Source: Drechslerella dactyloides (Eukaryota > Ascomycota > Orbiliomycetes > Orbiliales > Orbiliaceae). Taken from it: a stretch of 64,000 bases of DNA. The translations under genes were made by a program, and so were the position numbers. Positions within the stretch are counted from its first letter, which is position 1. Each line of letters starts with the position of its first letter. The stretch covers positions 4,402,001 to 4,466,000 of the forward strand of contig JAGTWJ010000017.1 in NCBI GenBank assembly GCA_020064725.1, read 5' to 3'. This document shows positions 12,601 to 24,500 of this stretch, one piece after another. The notes beneath the pieces are model-generated. The model had not been told where the DNA came from and made no database searches. It saw nothing but the letters and a program-made list of their open reading frames with translations.

Positions 12601-14392
12601 TGTTGTATTTTCGAAAGAAACAACACTGGTCGCTTGCCGCGTTTTCCGGCCTGTGGTATAACGCTCTCTTGATATAGACCAGCATCGTCGACGAATAAGA
12701 GGCCTGGGGGTCCTTACACTAGTCAGATATACATATATGCAACGAATCGGCAATCAAAGGGAATAGTTCGGATTTGCGCTTCCGCCTCTTATTGGCTTAG
12801 TTTCTTCCTGAGAATAGCAGACAGTTGACAATAGATATAATGTCATAAAGTCGAAGGCCGCGGATATGCATGCAGCGATTCACCACTCGATACATAACGT
12901 TATAATATCCATCTGTAAAATTGTAGATCTCAAGTCAGGCGTCGAGCATCGGCCATCAGAATGCAACCCGGGTTTGATAATTTTGAATGTTTCCTGTGAA
13001 CGAATTAGGAAATTACTCCGAAGACGCCTGTGCCTTCGGCGACACATCGATTTCGACCCGGGGTTGCGATCGGCCACCGGGAAGTATGATGATGCCATCT
13101 GCTAGGTTCTCGCTACATGAGAATTCCAATTGCGTCATTGTCCCGGAAACCTTTTCCTCTGCGATTCTGTGTTATGAAGCCACGGACTTCCTCGGCTTTG
13201 CTAAACATGCAAATAGCTAGCCTGGTTCATGGTGAGACAATAGTTTAGTGCTTGTCGAAGGTTTCTCGCAATTGTTCTCAATCCTAGCTAGGTTTTATAT
13301 ATGAATCATGATCGGCAATGATTTCACTTCGGTCTCATACCTCGAGGTTAATTGGACTGGCGTTATGAAACATGTTGATTTGTTGAGTTCGAATATTTGT
13401 GTGGCACGACACACCGACGTAGGTGGTACCTATCCTGTTAAATGGGAAGAGGTTTTGATCGATTTGTTAGATCTAATCGCATTCTACCTCCCAAGCATAT
13501 ATATATGACGTCATCCTAGTTATATATTCGTCAGGTTATTGTAGCCATACTTTGTGAATGTACTAGGCCTCATGTGGTAATTGTGACATAATCCTTAATC
13601 ATTCTCTCGGACCGTGTCGTCGATGAAACTCTGTCGCAGCCATACGAGAAAGCTAAGCTCATATAGCTTCGATGTTTCTCAGCATATTAAAAATAGGTTA
13701 AGGCTCATTGAACGATCGAAAAGCCGCATTAGCTATAGAACAAGTTATCAATTAAGCGCGACAATGTACATATAAATGCGTCTAAGGCCTAGATTGCCAG
13801 GCAAGCGCCAATGCGGTCAAGACCTGGTTATCTTGAAACGTTTGCGTCTTATGTCCTAACTAGGGAATACATGATTGAGGCTCTTCAGGTCAACACCGAT
13901 TGGTGTCGCTAGATTTAATGATTACTGATACAGATAATCTCTCGCATAGCTTCGTGGTCAGCGAGAATTACGTAACACGCGTACAATCAAACAGTTGAAC
14001 CTAGCGAACGGCTCTTTCTGAAACGGATTGGTGATGTGAGAGGCGTAGCTAAGCACCATAATTACAAGCTGATTAGATGCAAACTCTAGGTCGGCGCACC
14101 TCATGGTAAAATCAGCCATAAACACTTATGTATCCATATTTGAGCTTCGCGAGCTCGAGATATAAAATGATCAATAGACGCCATGCAACAGAGATCCGAA
14201 CGAACTTTGGAACTCGCTCCTTGACCAAAAAGAAAATGGAACTTTGGAAAAAAGGAAGAAAAAAAAGAAACCGATAGATCACAATAGTGATGTACAGTAA
14301 CCAATTAGCACACTGCACCAGCTTTACATCAATCGATCAACTTAGTCTACCAGCCAAATATCTCTCGCCAATACACCATATATTCAACTTAT
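6619..14392. other. Gene-poor block of 7.8 kb
   Basis: I see no reading frame here with recognisable domains or convincing splice structure; all frames are short and in random-looking context. It contains a polypyrimidine run near 9165-9210, repeated TATATACGTACG motifs near 7465-7510, a tandem 16-mer beside an inverted repeat (9912-9953), an 8-bp inverted repeat around 11709-11757 and a perfect TGACGTCA palindrome near 13506. No terminal repeats or transposase remnants were recognised by eye. Confidence 0.5.
9922..9953. repeat. Tandem pair of a 16-bp unit next to an inverted repeat
   Basis: The 16-mer GTCCTCCGGTCTACCA occurs twice head to tail. Just upstream GGAGGAC and GTCCTCC form seven-base arms (9912-9928). 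There is no coding context. Confidence 0.7.
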
Positions 14393-15229
14393 CTACTCAG
14401 CCTTGCCATCTTTCACAGCGGCACCGCTCTTTGCCTTCCTCTTTGCTGCCATCTTGCTACCGTCCGTTCCATGAAACCAATCCAACACCCCGATGGCGCC
14501 AAAGTAAATCAAAAACTTCTCATGATGCAAGTCGTGCTTCTTCGCTGCGTTCAAAAAGAAATCGTACCCCGAGTGCACGGTCGTAGTCTCAAGAAGTTCA
14601 TACGCCATGAAAAGCCAGAACGTCAAGATGTGCGAATGAAGCAGTTGTGGCGGGATCGTGATCGGCAGAATGTTTGCAACAACCTGTTCGAAAGGGTGGG
14701 CGTATTGCGCCGCCAATGCGACTGGCGCCGTGAACTTGTGGTGGACCTTATGGATCTTAGGGTACAGGCGTGGATGGTGCAGGATACGGTGCGAATAGTA
14801 AAATAGAGCCTCGCGCACTGCAAGAGAGAAGATGAAGTCGCGGACAACCTCATGAAGCGGTGGGATTGACGCATCGACTCGGAATGAGCTCTTGCCGGTT
14901 ATCGTCGAGACATAGATCATTGCCGCGTGGAGCGCTGTTGAGAGGATTTGATTCTTCACCACTAGGCCGAGGCAGTGGATTATCTCAGTGCGAGTTGGCT
15001 GCTTCGGAGCCGGCTGGATCTTGTGGCGCTCAGAGAATTTGGGAAAGAGGGTATCCAGGGAGAGGTAGATGGCTGATGGGCCCCAGAAGAATACAAGCTG
15101 GATGATGAACGTGCCTACAAACTCGATAGCCGCCGGTGAGTAGCTGTTGATAATGCCACCCCAAGCCTTGGTGAACGGCTCCGATATCGCTATGGGCGAC
15201 ATGTGTGGGGGCAAATGGAAAGACGACAT
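14393..15229 (-). CDS. Fatty acid hydroxylase / sterol desaturase superfamily enzyme
   Basis: Intronless, 278 residues. The three histidine clusters of this di-iron membrane oxygenase family are present: H-x3-HH at 147-152, H-x2-HH at 160-164 and H-x2-HH at 232-236, with extra conserved histidines in A-H-P-F (178) and V-H-S-G-Y (219). Hydrophobic helices lie near 35-57, 85-107, 132-146 and 190-212, which fits an ER membrane enzyme with the histidines on the cytosolic side. The start is taken at 15229 because the frame upstream of it has no ATG. The C-terminus is Lys/Ala-rich. In this family members act on C-4 or C-5 of sterols or hydroxylate lipids; the substrate here cannot be told, and it is not a clear Erg3 or Erg25 orthologue by eye. 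Confidence 0.87.
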   Translation of the reverse strand: MSSFHLPPHMSPIAISEPFTKAWGGIINSYSPAAIEFVGTFIIQLVFFWGPSAIYLSLDTLFPKFSERHKIQPAPKQPTRTEIIHCLGLVVKNQILSTALHAAMIYVSTITGKSSFRVDASIPPLHEVVRDFIFSLAVREALFYYSHRILHHPRLYPKIHKVHHKFTAPVALAAQYAHPFEQVVANILPITIPPQLLHSHILTFWLFMAYELLETTTVHSGYDFFLNAAKKHDLHHEKFLIYFGAIGVLDWFHGTDGSKMAAKRKAKSGAAVKDGKAE

Positions 15230-16074
15230 CGTGATCAGATCTGTCGCGTCGGGCAAGGCTGAGGTTCTCCTGATCCACTGATCGATACCAGCCGTGTTGG
15301 TTATGTTGGAGCTTGGGAGCGTCGCGATCAACCGATGAGATAAGGGAGACTGCAGGTCTTTAACGGAATCGTGGGGTATCTTATATCGATAATACCATTA
15401 CCATAGTTAAGTTTTTGGAGAGTTCACAAGGGTGGCGAATCCAAGCGGTTCCCGTCGGTAACATGACAGACAACATCTCCCTTTACCTACTATCCTTTAC
15501 CTACCATCAGCTTCCAGAAGAGAAGAGAAACATGCTCTGCCAAAAAATTCTGTCATTGGGATTGTAACATCTGGGCCTAGGCCAGCCAGGAACCTCGGGT
15601 ATTCCTCTGCAGCTGGTCATTATGGTCTTACAAACACCATATATACGGCTCCTTATTCCGGGGGAAGTATGGAGCTGGTTGAAGAAGTTGGGCACATGCA
15701 AAATCGTTGGTCCAGCCGCACCTGCCAGATAGAGCCGCGAATGTCTTAGATTGGGGAGACGTACGAGTAAACAGAAAACGGGAACTTTCTAGCTTACGCC
15801 ACGGATCCAGGCAGCCTGATCGATACCTTCTCATATCCAGGCTTCCATCACGCGGATGCTGGATAATATGCAAAAGCTCTAGGCATAAATTCAGTATCAC
15901 CAAAGTAGATGGTAGCATGCTGGAGTGTCATGATATCCTCGAGCTCAAGCTCGGGCTCTACCGATCTCGACGCTATTTTGCCGAGCCAGTTATTCGAAAT
16001 CCTAATGTGTTGTTGCTGTTTAGTTTGTTACACGAGAGACTTCCTCATCCGGATACCCCGGCTGGCTTACATAA
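15230..16074. other. Divergent intergenic region between desaturase-type gene and RPL4
   Basis: The two flanking genes are transcribed away from each other, so this stretch carries both upstream regions. Nothing coding is supported. The RPL4-proximal control elements are listed separately. Confidence 0.55.
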
Positions 16075-16103
16075 TTAGGGCTGTTAGGGCTCTTACACGT
16101 GAT
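16075..16103 (+). promoter_or_regulatory. Paired TTAGGG boxes plus CACGTGAT box upstream of RPL4
   Basis: TTAGGG occurs at 16075-16080 and 16084-16089, followed by CACGTGAT at 16096-16103, about 145 bases before the RPL4 start codon. TTAGGG is the recognition core of Tbf1 and CACGTG that of Cbf1, a pair known to drive ribosomal protein genes in some ascomycete yeasts. Their use here is inferred from spacing and position. Confidence 0.6.
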
Positions 16104-16246
16104 GTATAGCTTGGCACACTCGCGCCTGAATTTTGCAACACCAAGCAAATTCGATCGAGTAATTCGAGATCCGTCCGTCAAGAACATCGTCGAAATCCAT
16201 CACCACTAACCGCCACCCAATTTACTAACCGACCCACGCCGACACA

Positions 16247-17503
16247 ATGACGAGCGTCCCACAGATCCAGGTTTTCTCCGTCGAGGGAAAGGCAGGCGGA
16301 GAACTTCCTCTTCCCGATGTCTTCAAGGCGCCCATCCGGTCCGACATCGTCCAGACCGTTCACGCCGGTATGGCGAAGAACAAGAGACAGTCCTACGCTG
16401 TCAGCGTGAAGGCCGGCCATCAGACCTCTGCTGAGTCCTGGGGAACTGGTATGTCGCCATATTCTCGCTGCTTGATGTAGAGCGATGAACTTGATTGAAG
16501 GACCTGGTTGCTGATAATGGGCTTGCTGCTGAATAGGTCGTGCCGTCGCCCGTATCCCTCGTGTCTCCGGAGGTGGTACCCACCGTGCTGGCCAGGCCGC
16601 CTTTGGTAACATGTGCCGTTCCGGCAGAATGTTTGCTCCCACCAAGGTCTGGAGAAGATGGCACGTCAAGATCAACCTGAACCAGAAGTATGAACCAATC
16701 TACATTAATATGAGATATAGAGGTAGTCCGCTGACTAACTATCTAGGCGTTTCGCTACTGCTTCTGCTATCGCTGCTTCGGCCTCGCAGCCGCTTGTCCT
16801 GTCCCGCGGTCACAGAATCTCCTCGACTCCTTCGATCCCCCTTGTCGTCGACTCTGCCGCCCTCCCTGATCTCGCCAAGACCCGCGCTGCCGTCGCTCTG
16901 CTGAAGGCTGTTGGTGCATATAGCGACATCGTCAAAGTCACCAAATCCAAGAAGCTGCGCGCCGGAAAGGGCAAGCTCCGTGGCCGCCGTCACCGCCAAC
17001 GCCGCGGTCCCCTGGTCATCTACGACCCCGCCAACGATGGCAAGCTGCTCACCAAGGCATTCAGAAACATCCCAGGTGTCGAGACTTGCCCCGTCACTGC
17101 CCTGAACCTGCTCCAGCTCGCCCCTGGTGGTCACCTCGGCCGCTTCGTGATCTGGTCGTCGCATGCCTTCAAGGCCCTCGACAGCATCTACGGCACATCG
17201 ACCGCCCCATCGTCCACCAAGAAGGACTACTCCCTCCCCTCCGCCCAAGTCACCAACCCAGATATCACCCGCCTCATCAACTCGTCTGAAATCCAGACGG
17301 TCCTGAGAGCCGTCAAGGGAGGTGCCAAGTCTAAGCGCGCAGGTGGCCAGAAGAAGAACCCGTTGAACAACAGACAGGTCCTCGTCAGACTGAACCCTTA
17401 CGCGAGGGGGTACGCAGCCGCCAAACTGGGGCAGGCCAAATACAAGGACGGCAAGCCTGAGAGAGCTCATGTGAGCTTCCATGATGTTCTGAAGTCGGCT
17501 TAA
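16247..17503 (+). CDS. RPL4: 60S ribosomal protein L4 (uL4)
   Basis: Cytosolic large-subunit protein of 369 residues whose long internal loop lines the peptide exit tunnel. Exons are 16247-16448, 16537-16687 and 16747-17503; the introns of 88 and 59 nt are in phase. Family landmarks: the N-terminal P-D-V-F-K-A-P-I-R-S-D-I-V region, the loop with S-G-G-G-T-H-R-A-G-Q-A-A-F-G-N-M-C-R, then M-F-A-P-T-K-V-W-R-R-W-H, the R-F-A-T-A-S-A-I-A-A-S segment, the basic G-R-R-H-R-Q-R-R-G-P, and N-N-R-Q-V-L-V-R-L-N-P-Y-A near the C-terminus. The length matches fungal orthologues. The 70 bases before the start are C-rich and purine-poor, as is common for ribosomal protein leaders. Confidence 0.98.
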
Positions 17504-19308
17504 ATGTGTTTTCCGTCATATAGGCCTGTTCTCTTTTCCGTTACTTGCTCCTGTGATGTACACAGTTTTTTTTTATATATTATTGTGCAGTCATGATTCC
17601 ATGCAGTCGTTTCGAGGAGTTCTTCTCGGCTATTTCCCCTTACGATTACTACTAGTATCACTACCCGTCCGTCATGGCCGCACCCCATCCCGGCCGTTCT
17701 ATATATACTTTACTCTCCTAAGCCACACATGGCGATCAAACTTTCTCAGATTCCAAGCGTTGTGGGTCTTGGCCTGCGGCTCAAAACAGTGCATTAGTCG
17801 TGTCCATGTACCCTCAGGCAGGCCTTTCTATCTTTAAAGCAGAAGATCGATACGGCCGCGGCGGCCCAAATAAGTGATAGCAGAGCCTCATCTCGTACCG
17901 GCTACCCTTGATTGGTGTAGGCGCGGCACGGCTTACGAAGAGGACGTGATCAGTAATCATTATTATTCAAGACAATTTATCTGTGTAACCTTTGCCGGGA
18001 TGTAGCTAAGTGCTGTTAGTAGGCAACAACACAGTCTGCGCCGGTACAGATTGCAGTATCTAGCCTTCAGCTACGTCCGCGATTGATCGATCATGAGCCA
18101 GAAAGTAAAGGATTTCTTTGACGTTATGTTGTACATGAGTGAAGAAGAGTGATCAGAATATTCAGGTTCCCATCCATAAAAATAAGATAACGCCAGCTGT
18201 AAGAGAAAAAGGTGAGCTCAAAGGTTGTCAATCGAAGAAAATGAGAACGAAAAGTGAGTGTTGAGCGCTTGAGCCAGCTAAAGCTAGCGGGAATCGAAAG
18301 AGTGAAGAAATAGAGTAAAAAAGGAAAAGAAGATAATAGCGAGAGAATCCGCTCTGTAAACGAAAATCGTGTGAAGCAGGAAAGCTAAGGTCAAGAACGC
18401 AGCATCATCCAAGGCAAGAAGAAAGAGTGTATGTAGAAACAGAGAACATTGGAACACCGGTATTCGAAAAGGAGAGTGTTAGGAGGACATAAACCGGTGT
18501 TCTGTATCGAAAGGGAGTAAAATCGAGCCTCAATTAAACATGTGAACCAACAGCCGTCTCAGTCGTTATATATGCCATTTCGCCCCAGGATCCGCGGAGG
18601 ACTTTCAGAAAAAGAAGAAAAGGAAGTATAATGAAGAACAGAAACAAAAAAAGATGTCGCTTGCATATAAAAACAGTTTATAGCTTGCTTGAAGTCTTGT
18701 AAACGCCCGTTCCTTGCACCGGTGCTGGGGAAGAGTAAACTTGCAGGTGGTCGGACAAATGAGATTGAAGACACTGAGCATTGACTGGTAGGTCGGAAAT
18801 ATGTATTTGCAAAGCGGGTTTCAGTGTCAGAGAATGTGGAGACTATTCCGGGTAGCGAACAAAAGGAAGAAGCGATTGATGGGGTTCGAGGAAGCCGAAG
18901 AATTGCTAAGGTGTTATTATGCTGACTATGAAGATAGATGGCGGCTGTGTCGCAGTTCGGAATGCTTAGGGATATGTAGGGTCGTCAAGAGGAGGGTAAG
19001 GGAGTAAGTGTAAGAGCTTGTGAATGAAGACGAAAGATGTCGAAGCGGCTTTGCAAGAATTAGGGAGGTAATGGTAGACTCAAAGACAGAAGGCGAGAGA
19101 TCGGGTGCGGGCGAACAGAAACATCGTCGAAGTCGGGACGACAGGTCAAAGCAGTCCACTTGGAATACCAGAAAAATGATTCCCCAAGTAGCTCGCAATG
19201 GGCTGTTCTCAATCATCTTCGATTACGGTAACTTCCTAATTACCGAATCGGCCGTAACCGTCTCCTCTGAAAATTCAAACGATCAATCAGGACGGAACTC
19301 CGAAAGGA
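17504..19308. other. Convergent intergenic region, purine-rich
   Basis: This is the 3' flank of both RPL4 and the leftward WG-repeat gene. 18100-19150 is markedly purine-rich on the plus strand (AGAAAG/GAGAA runs). No coding frame is supported. Confidence 0.55.
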
Positions 19309-21504
19309 CTATGCCAGCAGCTTGACAACGTACCCATCTGGCGGTCTCGAGCCCCCAGAGAACTTTCTCCCACTATTGTCATAAATATTCGGTTCGGTGC
19401 GGAAGTTATGAGTATTACGCTTTCGACTCGAATATCCGCCGCCGCCGCCGCCAGCAAAGTAATGGAAGACAGATGACCACCCGTGGCGACGCGACTGGCT
19501 TCGAATCGGCTGCATAGGGACGGCATAAACGTTCGGCGGGTTCATCGGACCTCCTGCTGGTGAATCATACGTGGCTGTAGTACCCCACGATCGGAGGGAT
19601 GAAGGCCTTCTGAATACTTTCTTGAATCTCATAAAGGCAGTGGGGATTGGAACAGCTTGGTAGGCGGGTGTTGTGGGTGTAGGGAGCCAAGCGTAGCCGG
19701 CTGCTGGGACGGCACTCCCATGTGCGTGGTTATGTCCATGCCCGTGGTGGCGACTGTGCCGACGTTGGCCGTAGTTATTGGCGCCGTCGTGCTCTCGTGC
19801 ATGGCGGCGGAGCTCGTGAGGAGGAACTTTTTGGACAGAGATTCTTTTGTAAGCGCGGCCGTCGGACCCCTTGTAGACGTCCGTTCTGTCGCTCTGTTTG
19901 AGGTCAACGTCGGGAGCAAAGCGATACCAGTGGCCCTCGAGGTCTTGGACGTAGCTTCTTGGCGTCTGTTGTTTGATGAAGCAAATGGAGCAGGCGCTGC
20001 TCCCTGACCGAGAGCTATTGCTGGTGCCCGAATGACAAGTGCAGCCCGGTGGCGTGGTCGCGATCTGTATCCTGGGGATGTTGGCTTGCAAACTTGTAGG
20101 GGAGTGTACCGAATCCAGAGGTGTGGTCTCAGAAACTTCCTCGGTAAGAACCTCCTCGACGACAGGTCTAAATCTGACTGTGATGGCTGTATTTTCATCC
20201 TCGTGGTGGTGATGATGATGACCACGGTGGGGTTTATGCTTGTTCGGCGAGTCCTCTTTGTTAGACTGTCCCTTCTTAGTACTGTTAGCAGAGTTCTTCC
20301 CCTTATCTCTCTTATCCTTGTCACCCCATGTGTCTTCGCTTTCATTCTCTTTCTCGTCGTCTGAATTCGGATCTCCTTTCTTCCTTTGCTTGCCCTTGCC
20401 CCTTTTGTCTTGGTTTTTATTCTTCCTTCTGTCGTCATCATCATCGTTCTTATTATCGTTGCCCCAACCGCCATCGACGGAGTCTTTCTTGTCATTCGAA
20501 CCCCAATTGCCACCAGATGTGTCATTGCCATTGTTGCTCGCGTTGTCTTTCTTTCCGTCCCAGTTACCCCAGGCATCGTCGCCTGCAGAGGAACCTTTCT
20601 GATTGGAATCACCCCAGGTGGCGTCGCCTTTTGAGCCTGACCAGTCCTTGGAGTCGACTGGTCTCTCATCGGCCCATGTTCCAGAGTTATCTTTGACTGT
20701 AGGAGTACCACCCCAGGTATGATCTTCTGATTTGGTCTCTTTCGTATCTCCCCAATCATTGCCGTTGTTGTTGTCATTGCCACCGTCTCCCCAGCCGTCG
20801 GCATTGGTAGACTCTCCCCAAGCAGCCTCCTTTTTCCCCTCTTTGCTTTTCCTCTTCTTGTCTTTTTTGCTCTTCTTCCTGTCGTCAACGTCTGTAGTAG
20901 TGGCTTTCTTCTTCTTCTTAGAACATTTTTCACAAGCGCACTGGCTACAGACGCCACTGGCGGTGCCGTTATCACTGAGGCACTCCAATGGGACTCCAAA
21001 ACCGACTGGCTTAAGTCTGTGCAGGGTGGAGGTATTACCAGCGGTAACCTGCCAGACCTCCGCTGGAGTCATCGGACGTAGGAGTGGGGTCTTGTTCCTG
21101 TAATATCCGGCGTTGAGGCGGTTGCTCGGCCTTCGAGAGGCCTTGGAGGGGTATTTGTATTTCTTTGGCTTTGAATTATCTTGCTTGTCATTCTTGTCTT
21201 CTTTCTTGTCTTTGGCGGATGAACATGAAGAGGATGAGGAGGACGAAGAGCTGGAGGAGGAGCTTGAGGAGCAGGAAGAGGAGTCGACGGATCTTCTTCG
21301 GGGAGCGGGTTCGTGCAGAATGACGCCGATTGGGCCCTGGCTTTGATTGGGAATAGGTGTACTGATGACAGCCGGCACGCTCGAGATCGGGGAAACGTTG
21401 TTCTTGCTCGAGCGGCTAGTTACTTGAGCGATCCTGGCAGATGCAGCATCCTCAGCCACAGTCCCTGACTTCTCGGTGAAGATTTCGAGATGCGGGATGC
21501 ACAT
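19309..21504 (-). CDS. Large disordered protein with WG/GW repeats, Ser and His tracts
   Basis: Single-exon frame of 731 residues, function unknown. Visible order: a 14-residue serine run within the Ser/Cys-rich segment 77-97; a more ordered stretch with R-P-M-T-P-A-E-V-W-Q near 145; a Cys cluster C-S-Q-C-A-C-E-K-C near 190; a Lys/Asp-rich region; about ten W-G or G-W dipeptides between residues 226 and 395, in Asp/Asn/Gly/Lys surroundings; a six-histidine run near 430; a second Cys pair cluster near 490-505; a compact segment L-E-G-H-W-Y-R-F-A-P-D-V near 525; a His-rich segment and a Gly-rich tail. W-G dipeptides in disordered acidic context resemble Argonaute-binding hooks, but that is an inference. 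The start at 21504 is the first ATG after an in-frame stop; a spliced upstream exon cannot be excluded. Confidence 0.7.
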   Translation of the reverse strand: MCIPHLEIFTEKSGTVAEDAASARIAQVTSRSSKNNVSPISSVPAVISTPIPNQSQGPIGVILHEPAPRRRSVDSSSCSSSSSSSSSSSSSSSCSSAKDKKEDKNDKQDNSKPKKYKYPSKASRRPSNRLNAGYYRNKTPLLRPMTPAEVWQVTAGNTSTLHRLKPVGFGVPLECLSDNGTASGVCSQCACEKCSKKKKKATTTDVDDRKKSKKDKKRKSKEGKKEAAWGESTNADGWGDGGNDNNNGNDWGDTKETKSEDHTWGGTPTVKDNSGTWADERPVDSKDWSGSKGDATWGDSNQKGSSAGDDAWGNWDGKKDNASNNGNDTSGGNWGSNDKKDSVDGGWGNDNKNDDDDDRRKNKNQDKRGKGKQRKKGDPNSDDEKENESEDTWGDKDKRDKGKNSANSTKKGQSNKEDSPNKHKPHRGHHHHHHEDENTAITVRFRPVVEEVLTEEVSETTPLDSVHSPTSLQANIPRIQIATTPPGCTCHSGTSNSSRSGSSACSICFIKQQTPRSYVQDLEGHWYRFAPDVDLKQSDRTDVYKGSDGRAYKRISVQKVPPHELRRHAREHDGANNYGQRRHSRHHGHGHNHAHGSAVPAAGYAWLPTPTTPAYQAVPIPTAFMRFKKVFRRPSSLRSWGTTATYDSPAGGPMNPPNVYAVPMQPIRSQSRRHGWSSVFHYFAGGGGGGYSSRKRNTHNFRTEPNIYDNSGRKFSGGSRPPDGYVVKLLA

Positions 21505-24500
21505 CCTCGGGAAGATCGACGCAAGATATATGGGACGGCAACGATTGACGGGTTTCGAGACGTTACAATGCGGTTCGGTTGACGAAAACGGACGACCGTT
21601 GAGATATTAGAGCTTGGCTGCCCGGCAGAATGGACGGGGATGCCTGCCACTCAAGGTCCAGCGGCAAGGTTGACCGGGCTTTCTGTGTGGTATGTCAGCA
21701 GAAGCGGGCGAAATGGAGGCAGGACAGGAAACCGAGATGCTTACCGAGCTGGTTTGGGCAAGTGGCGAGAATGACGATGCGGCACGAATGCTTAATGGCA
21801 AGGAACGATGGAATCGATGGATGCCAGAGAGATCGGTTGATGATGAAGCTAGTATGTATTTTTTTTTCCCTTTCCTTATAATTTTTCTGGGCGGGCGAGC
21901 AAGATGATGAAGAGAGGATGAAGATACGCCGAGCGGGAGGAGCCAGCAGGCAGCTTTGGTACCGTCGACAGCAGCGTGGTCAAAAATGTGTTGGCTGTCG
22001 TCTACGGCGGTACCTTTGCTTTGGCCCAGCAACAACCAACTTCAACCTCTCGGACGCAACCTCCTCCCGACGATGACGACGAGCACACGGAACCGTTCAA
22101 CAAACTCGGGTTGGGACTTACCGCCGACATTGCATTGAAGCCGATGCTATTCGCTCCTTCTCCTTCTTCTCTTTCCTCAGTCGGTCAGTCGTTTCAGTCG
22201 GTTAGGTCGAGACAGGCCCAAGGAACTGGCACTTGAACATGTGCGGTGCGAGTCGAATTCAGACAATTTCAGGAAAGAATGCGGATAACGGTTTCGATTC
22301 GACTTGAGGACGTCCTGCGCTGTTGCTTTAAGGGCCGACGGGGGCTGTGAATGAATTCAATTCAAAGGGATGCAAAGGGAGAGCCAGGAGGCCAATCGAG
22401 GCCTTCGCTGAGCAAGGGAATCCAACGGCTTGTATAGGATACAAGTAAGCAGGGTAGGTCGACCGAGTACTTGCTAAGTACTGCCTACCTATCGACGAGG
22501 GCAAAAGTGAAATAATCTTACTAACTGTCTCCGTTCGAGTGAGACCCCTTGCAGCACGCAGGAGCAGCAGCAGAAACTGGCCAGTGGCTGGCATCGAAAG
22601 ATATAACGCGGCTTTCCCATCCTATCCTTTCAGGAAAGGAACCCGGGTTTTTGCTCTTTGCTATATGTAGATCGACTACATTAGCTCGTCGGCATGGCGT
22701 TCGGCTGCAGGTATCAGCACACACTGGACGCACACCTTTGCCTTTCCAGCTCCCAATTTTTGAAACCGCTCGTCCCGACATATTGCGGCGGACGCCCAGT
22801 GAGCGAAGGCGAAAAAGAAATGAACGTGCATGCAGTATGCATGTTGCCTCTTGCTCGGTGATGGGAATTTTTTTCTCATCAGATTCTTCGTATGTTTCCT
22901 TTTCCTTCGCAACAGTCGAATTCGAATTCTTGAGCCGGTGAACCTGTGTTCGCCCACCGTCTGTTTTGAAGCACGTCAGAATTCAACATCCAAAATAACT
23001 TCTTCGGAATCATTAGCCAAATCCTAGGTGTTGGGCTAAAACGCTCCACTCCAGGAAGGCCCGATCCCAGCTAGCAACCCCAAGCTTTAACGGAACGAAC
23101 GGATGGCCCGTAGGAAGCATGGCCCATTCTACCGCAGCATGCACCAGCACCGCGCAAAAAGCTTTCACAAAATGTGCGCACAATGCAGTGCGAAGCACCC
23201 TCTTTGCGCCCCCAGCGAAGAACGGGCATTTCACAAAAGACTTGTGAGCACTAAACACGCGTATTTTCGTTCCTTTGGGTGCCTGGGGTACTCGAGTTTC
23301 AATATGGTGCGACTCGGGCGATGCCTGAGCCACTCGGAAAATACGTTTCTTGTCTGACTCTTGGTCTCGACATAACATCAGCTCGCCTATCGATGTCCCG
23401 CCGCCAGGACATGCTGCAAAGAGAGCCAATCATCAGCGGCCCACACCCCCTCGCTTTTTTTAAGCCCTGCTATAATAGCGGCGGCGACTTCGCCATAGTG
23501 CCCCGAATTTGGGGAACGCATATGCAAGGAACCAAAATCGAAATTGGACTGGTGAAATGAGATTATCGATACTAGAACCTCTCGAGATCCTAAGACCACG
23601 ACAGAACTCCCTATACGTACAATCTTATGAGGAACTGTGGATATATGTGGAGGTGGGGTGAACAAGGAACAAATCATCCGGCTTCGGAACCTCGAAATGA
23701 GAGCCATCTGGCTTCGCAGCGGGCTAGCACGCTGCCTGTTGGCACCTTCTACATCGGTTTATGAGCCCAGTTAGATCTGGCGAGTGAGACCCCCTGCGTC
23801 AAAATAGCACCATAGCGCGATGCATTCAGTTGTGATCTACTTGGTCGAGGCGTGCGTGTGGGTAGGCGAGGGGTATGATTAGCATGATCTTAATTGCCCG
23901 AGGCTTCGTCTGCGGCGCGTTTCGAATCGCGACCGGGCGCGCGACGGACCCTTGCGCCGCCTCCCGACATTCCTGATCCGGAAGCCTACTCGAAATCCAA
24001 CGTCCAACGCAGCGGCGCCCCGTCGGGCGGAATACGAGCCGAATGAAGCCTATCTGCGGCTGTCTTTCGTCTAGATTAACGACGGTCCCGTAGCTGGCTG
24101 GCCTGTCCATCCAGGGACCTTGCGGGGTGGAGACAGACAGCTGGACAGCCTTCTATCCTTCTGAAACCCGATCTTAAAGTGTCTACTTCTATCCTCAACG
24201 AAAACATGACCGTCGATAATGGCACTTTCTCTAGCGTCGCAGGTTTGGTTAATTTGCTGCACATGCAAATTCTACTCTATTCCTCCAAAGCTTCGCCAAA
24301 ACGAGCACGCCAACACCTCACACTGCATAAGCACAGCATTCCCCAGTCTCGTGAACCTCCCGACATACTCCCCTTAATAGCTCCCCCGCGTGCCGCACTC
24401 AAAGATCTGCGTCTGATGGCCTTCAACTGGCAGGTATGTATCTCTCCTCGATCTATTTTCCCGACTCCTTGTCATTTTCCAGCGATTGCATCTCAGCCGG

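Noticed and set aside
13506..13513. Perfect TGACGTCA palindrome (CRE/bZIP core)
   Set aside because: About 900 bases from the nearest gene, and that gene ends towards it, so no regulatory role can be argued.
15230..15331. Longer N-terminus for the desaturase-family enzyme
   Set aside because: The frame is open upstream but contains no ATG before 15229.
19629..20999. 456-codon alternative frame inside the WG-repeat gene
   Set aside because: Thr/Arg-rich product typical of a shifted reading of repetitive sequence; the 731-residue frame is longer and more structured.
23013..23429. 138-codon frame (minus) in the gene-poor block
   Set aside because: No domain, no splice partners and no distinctive codon pattern; treated as chance.
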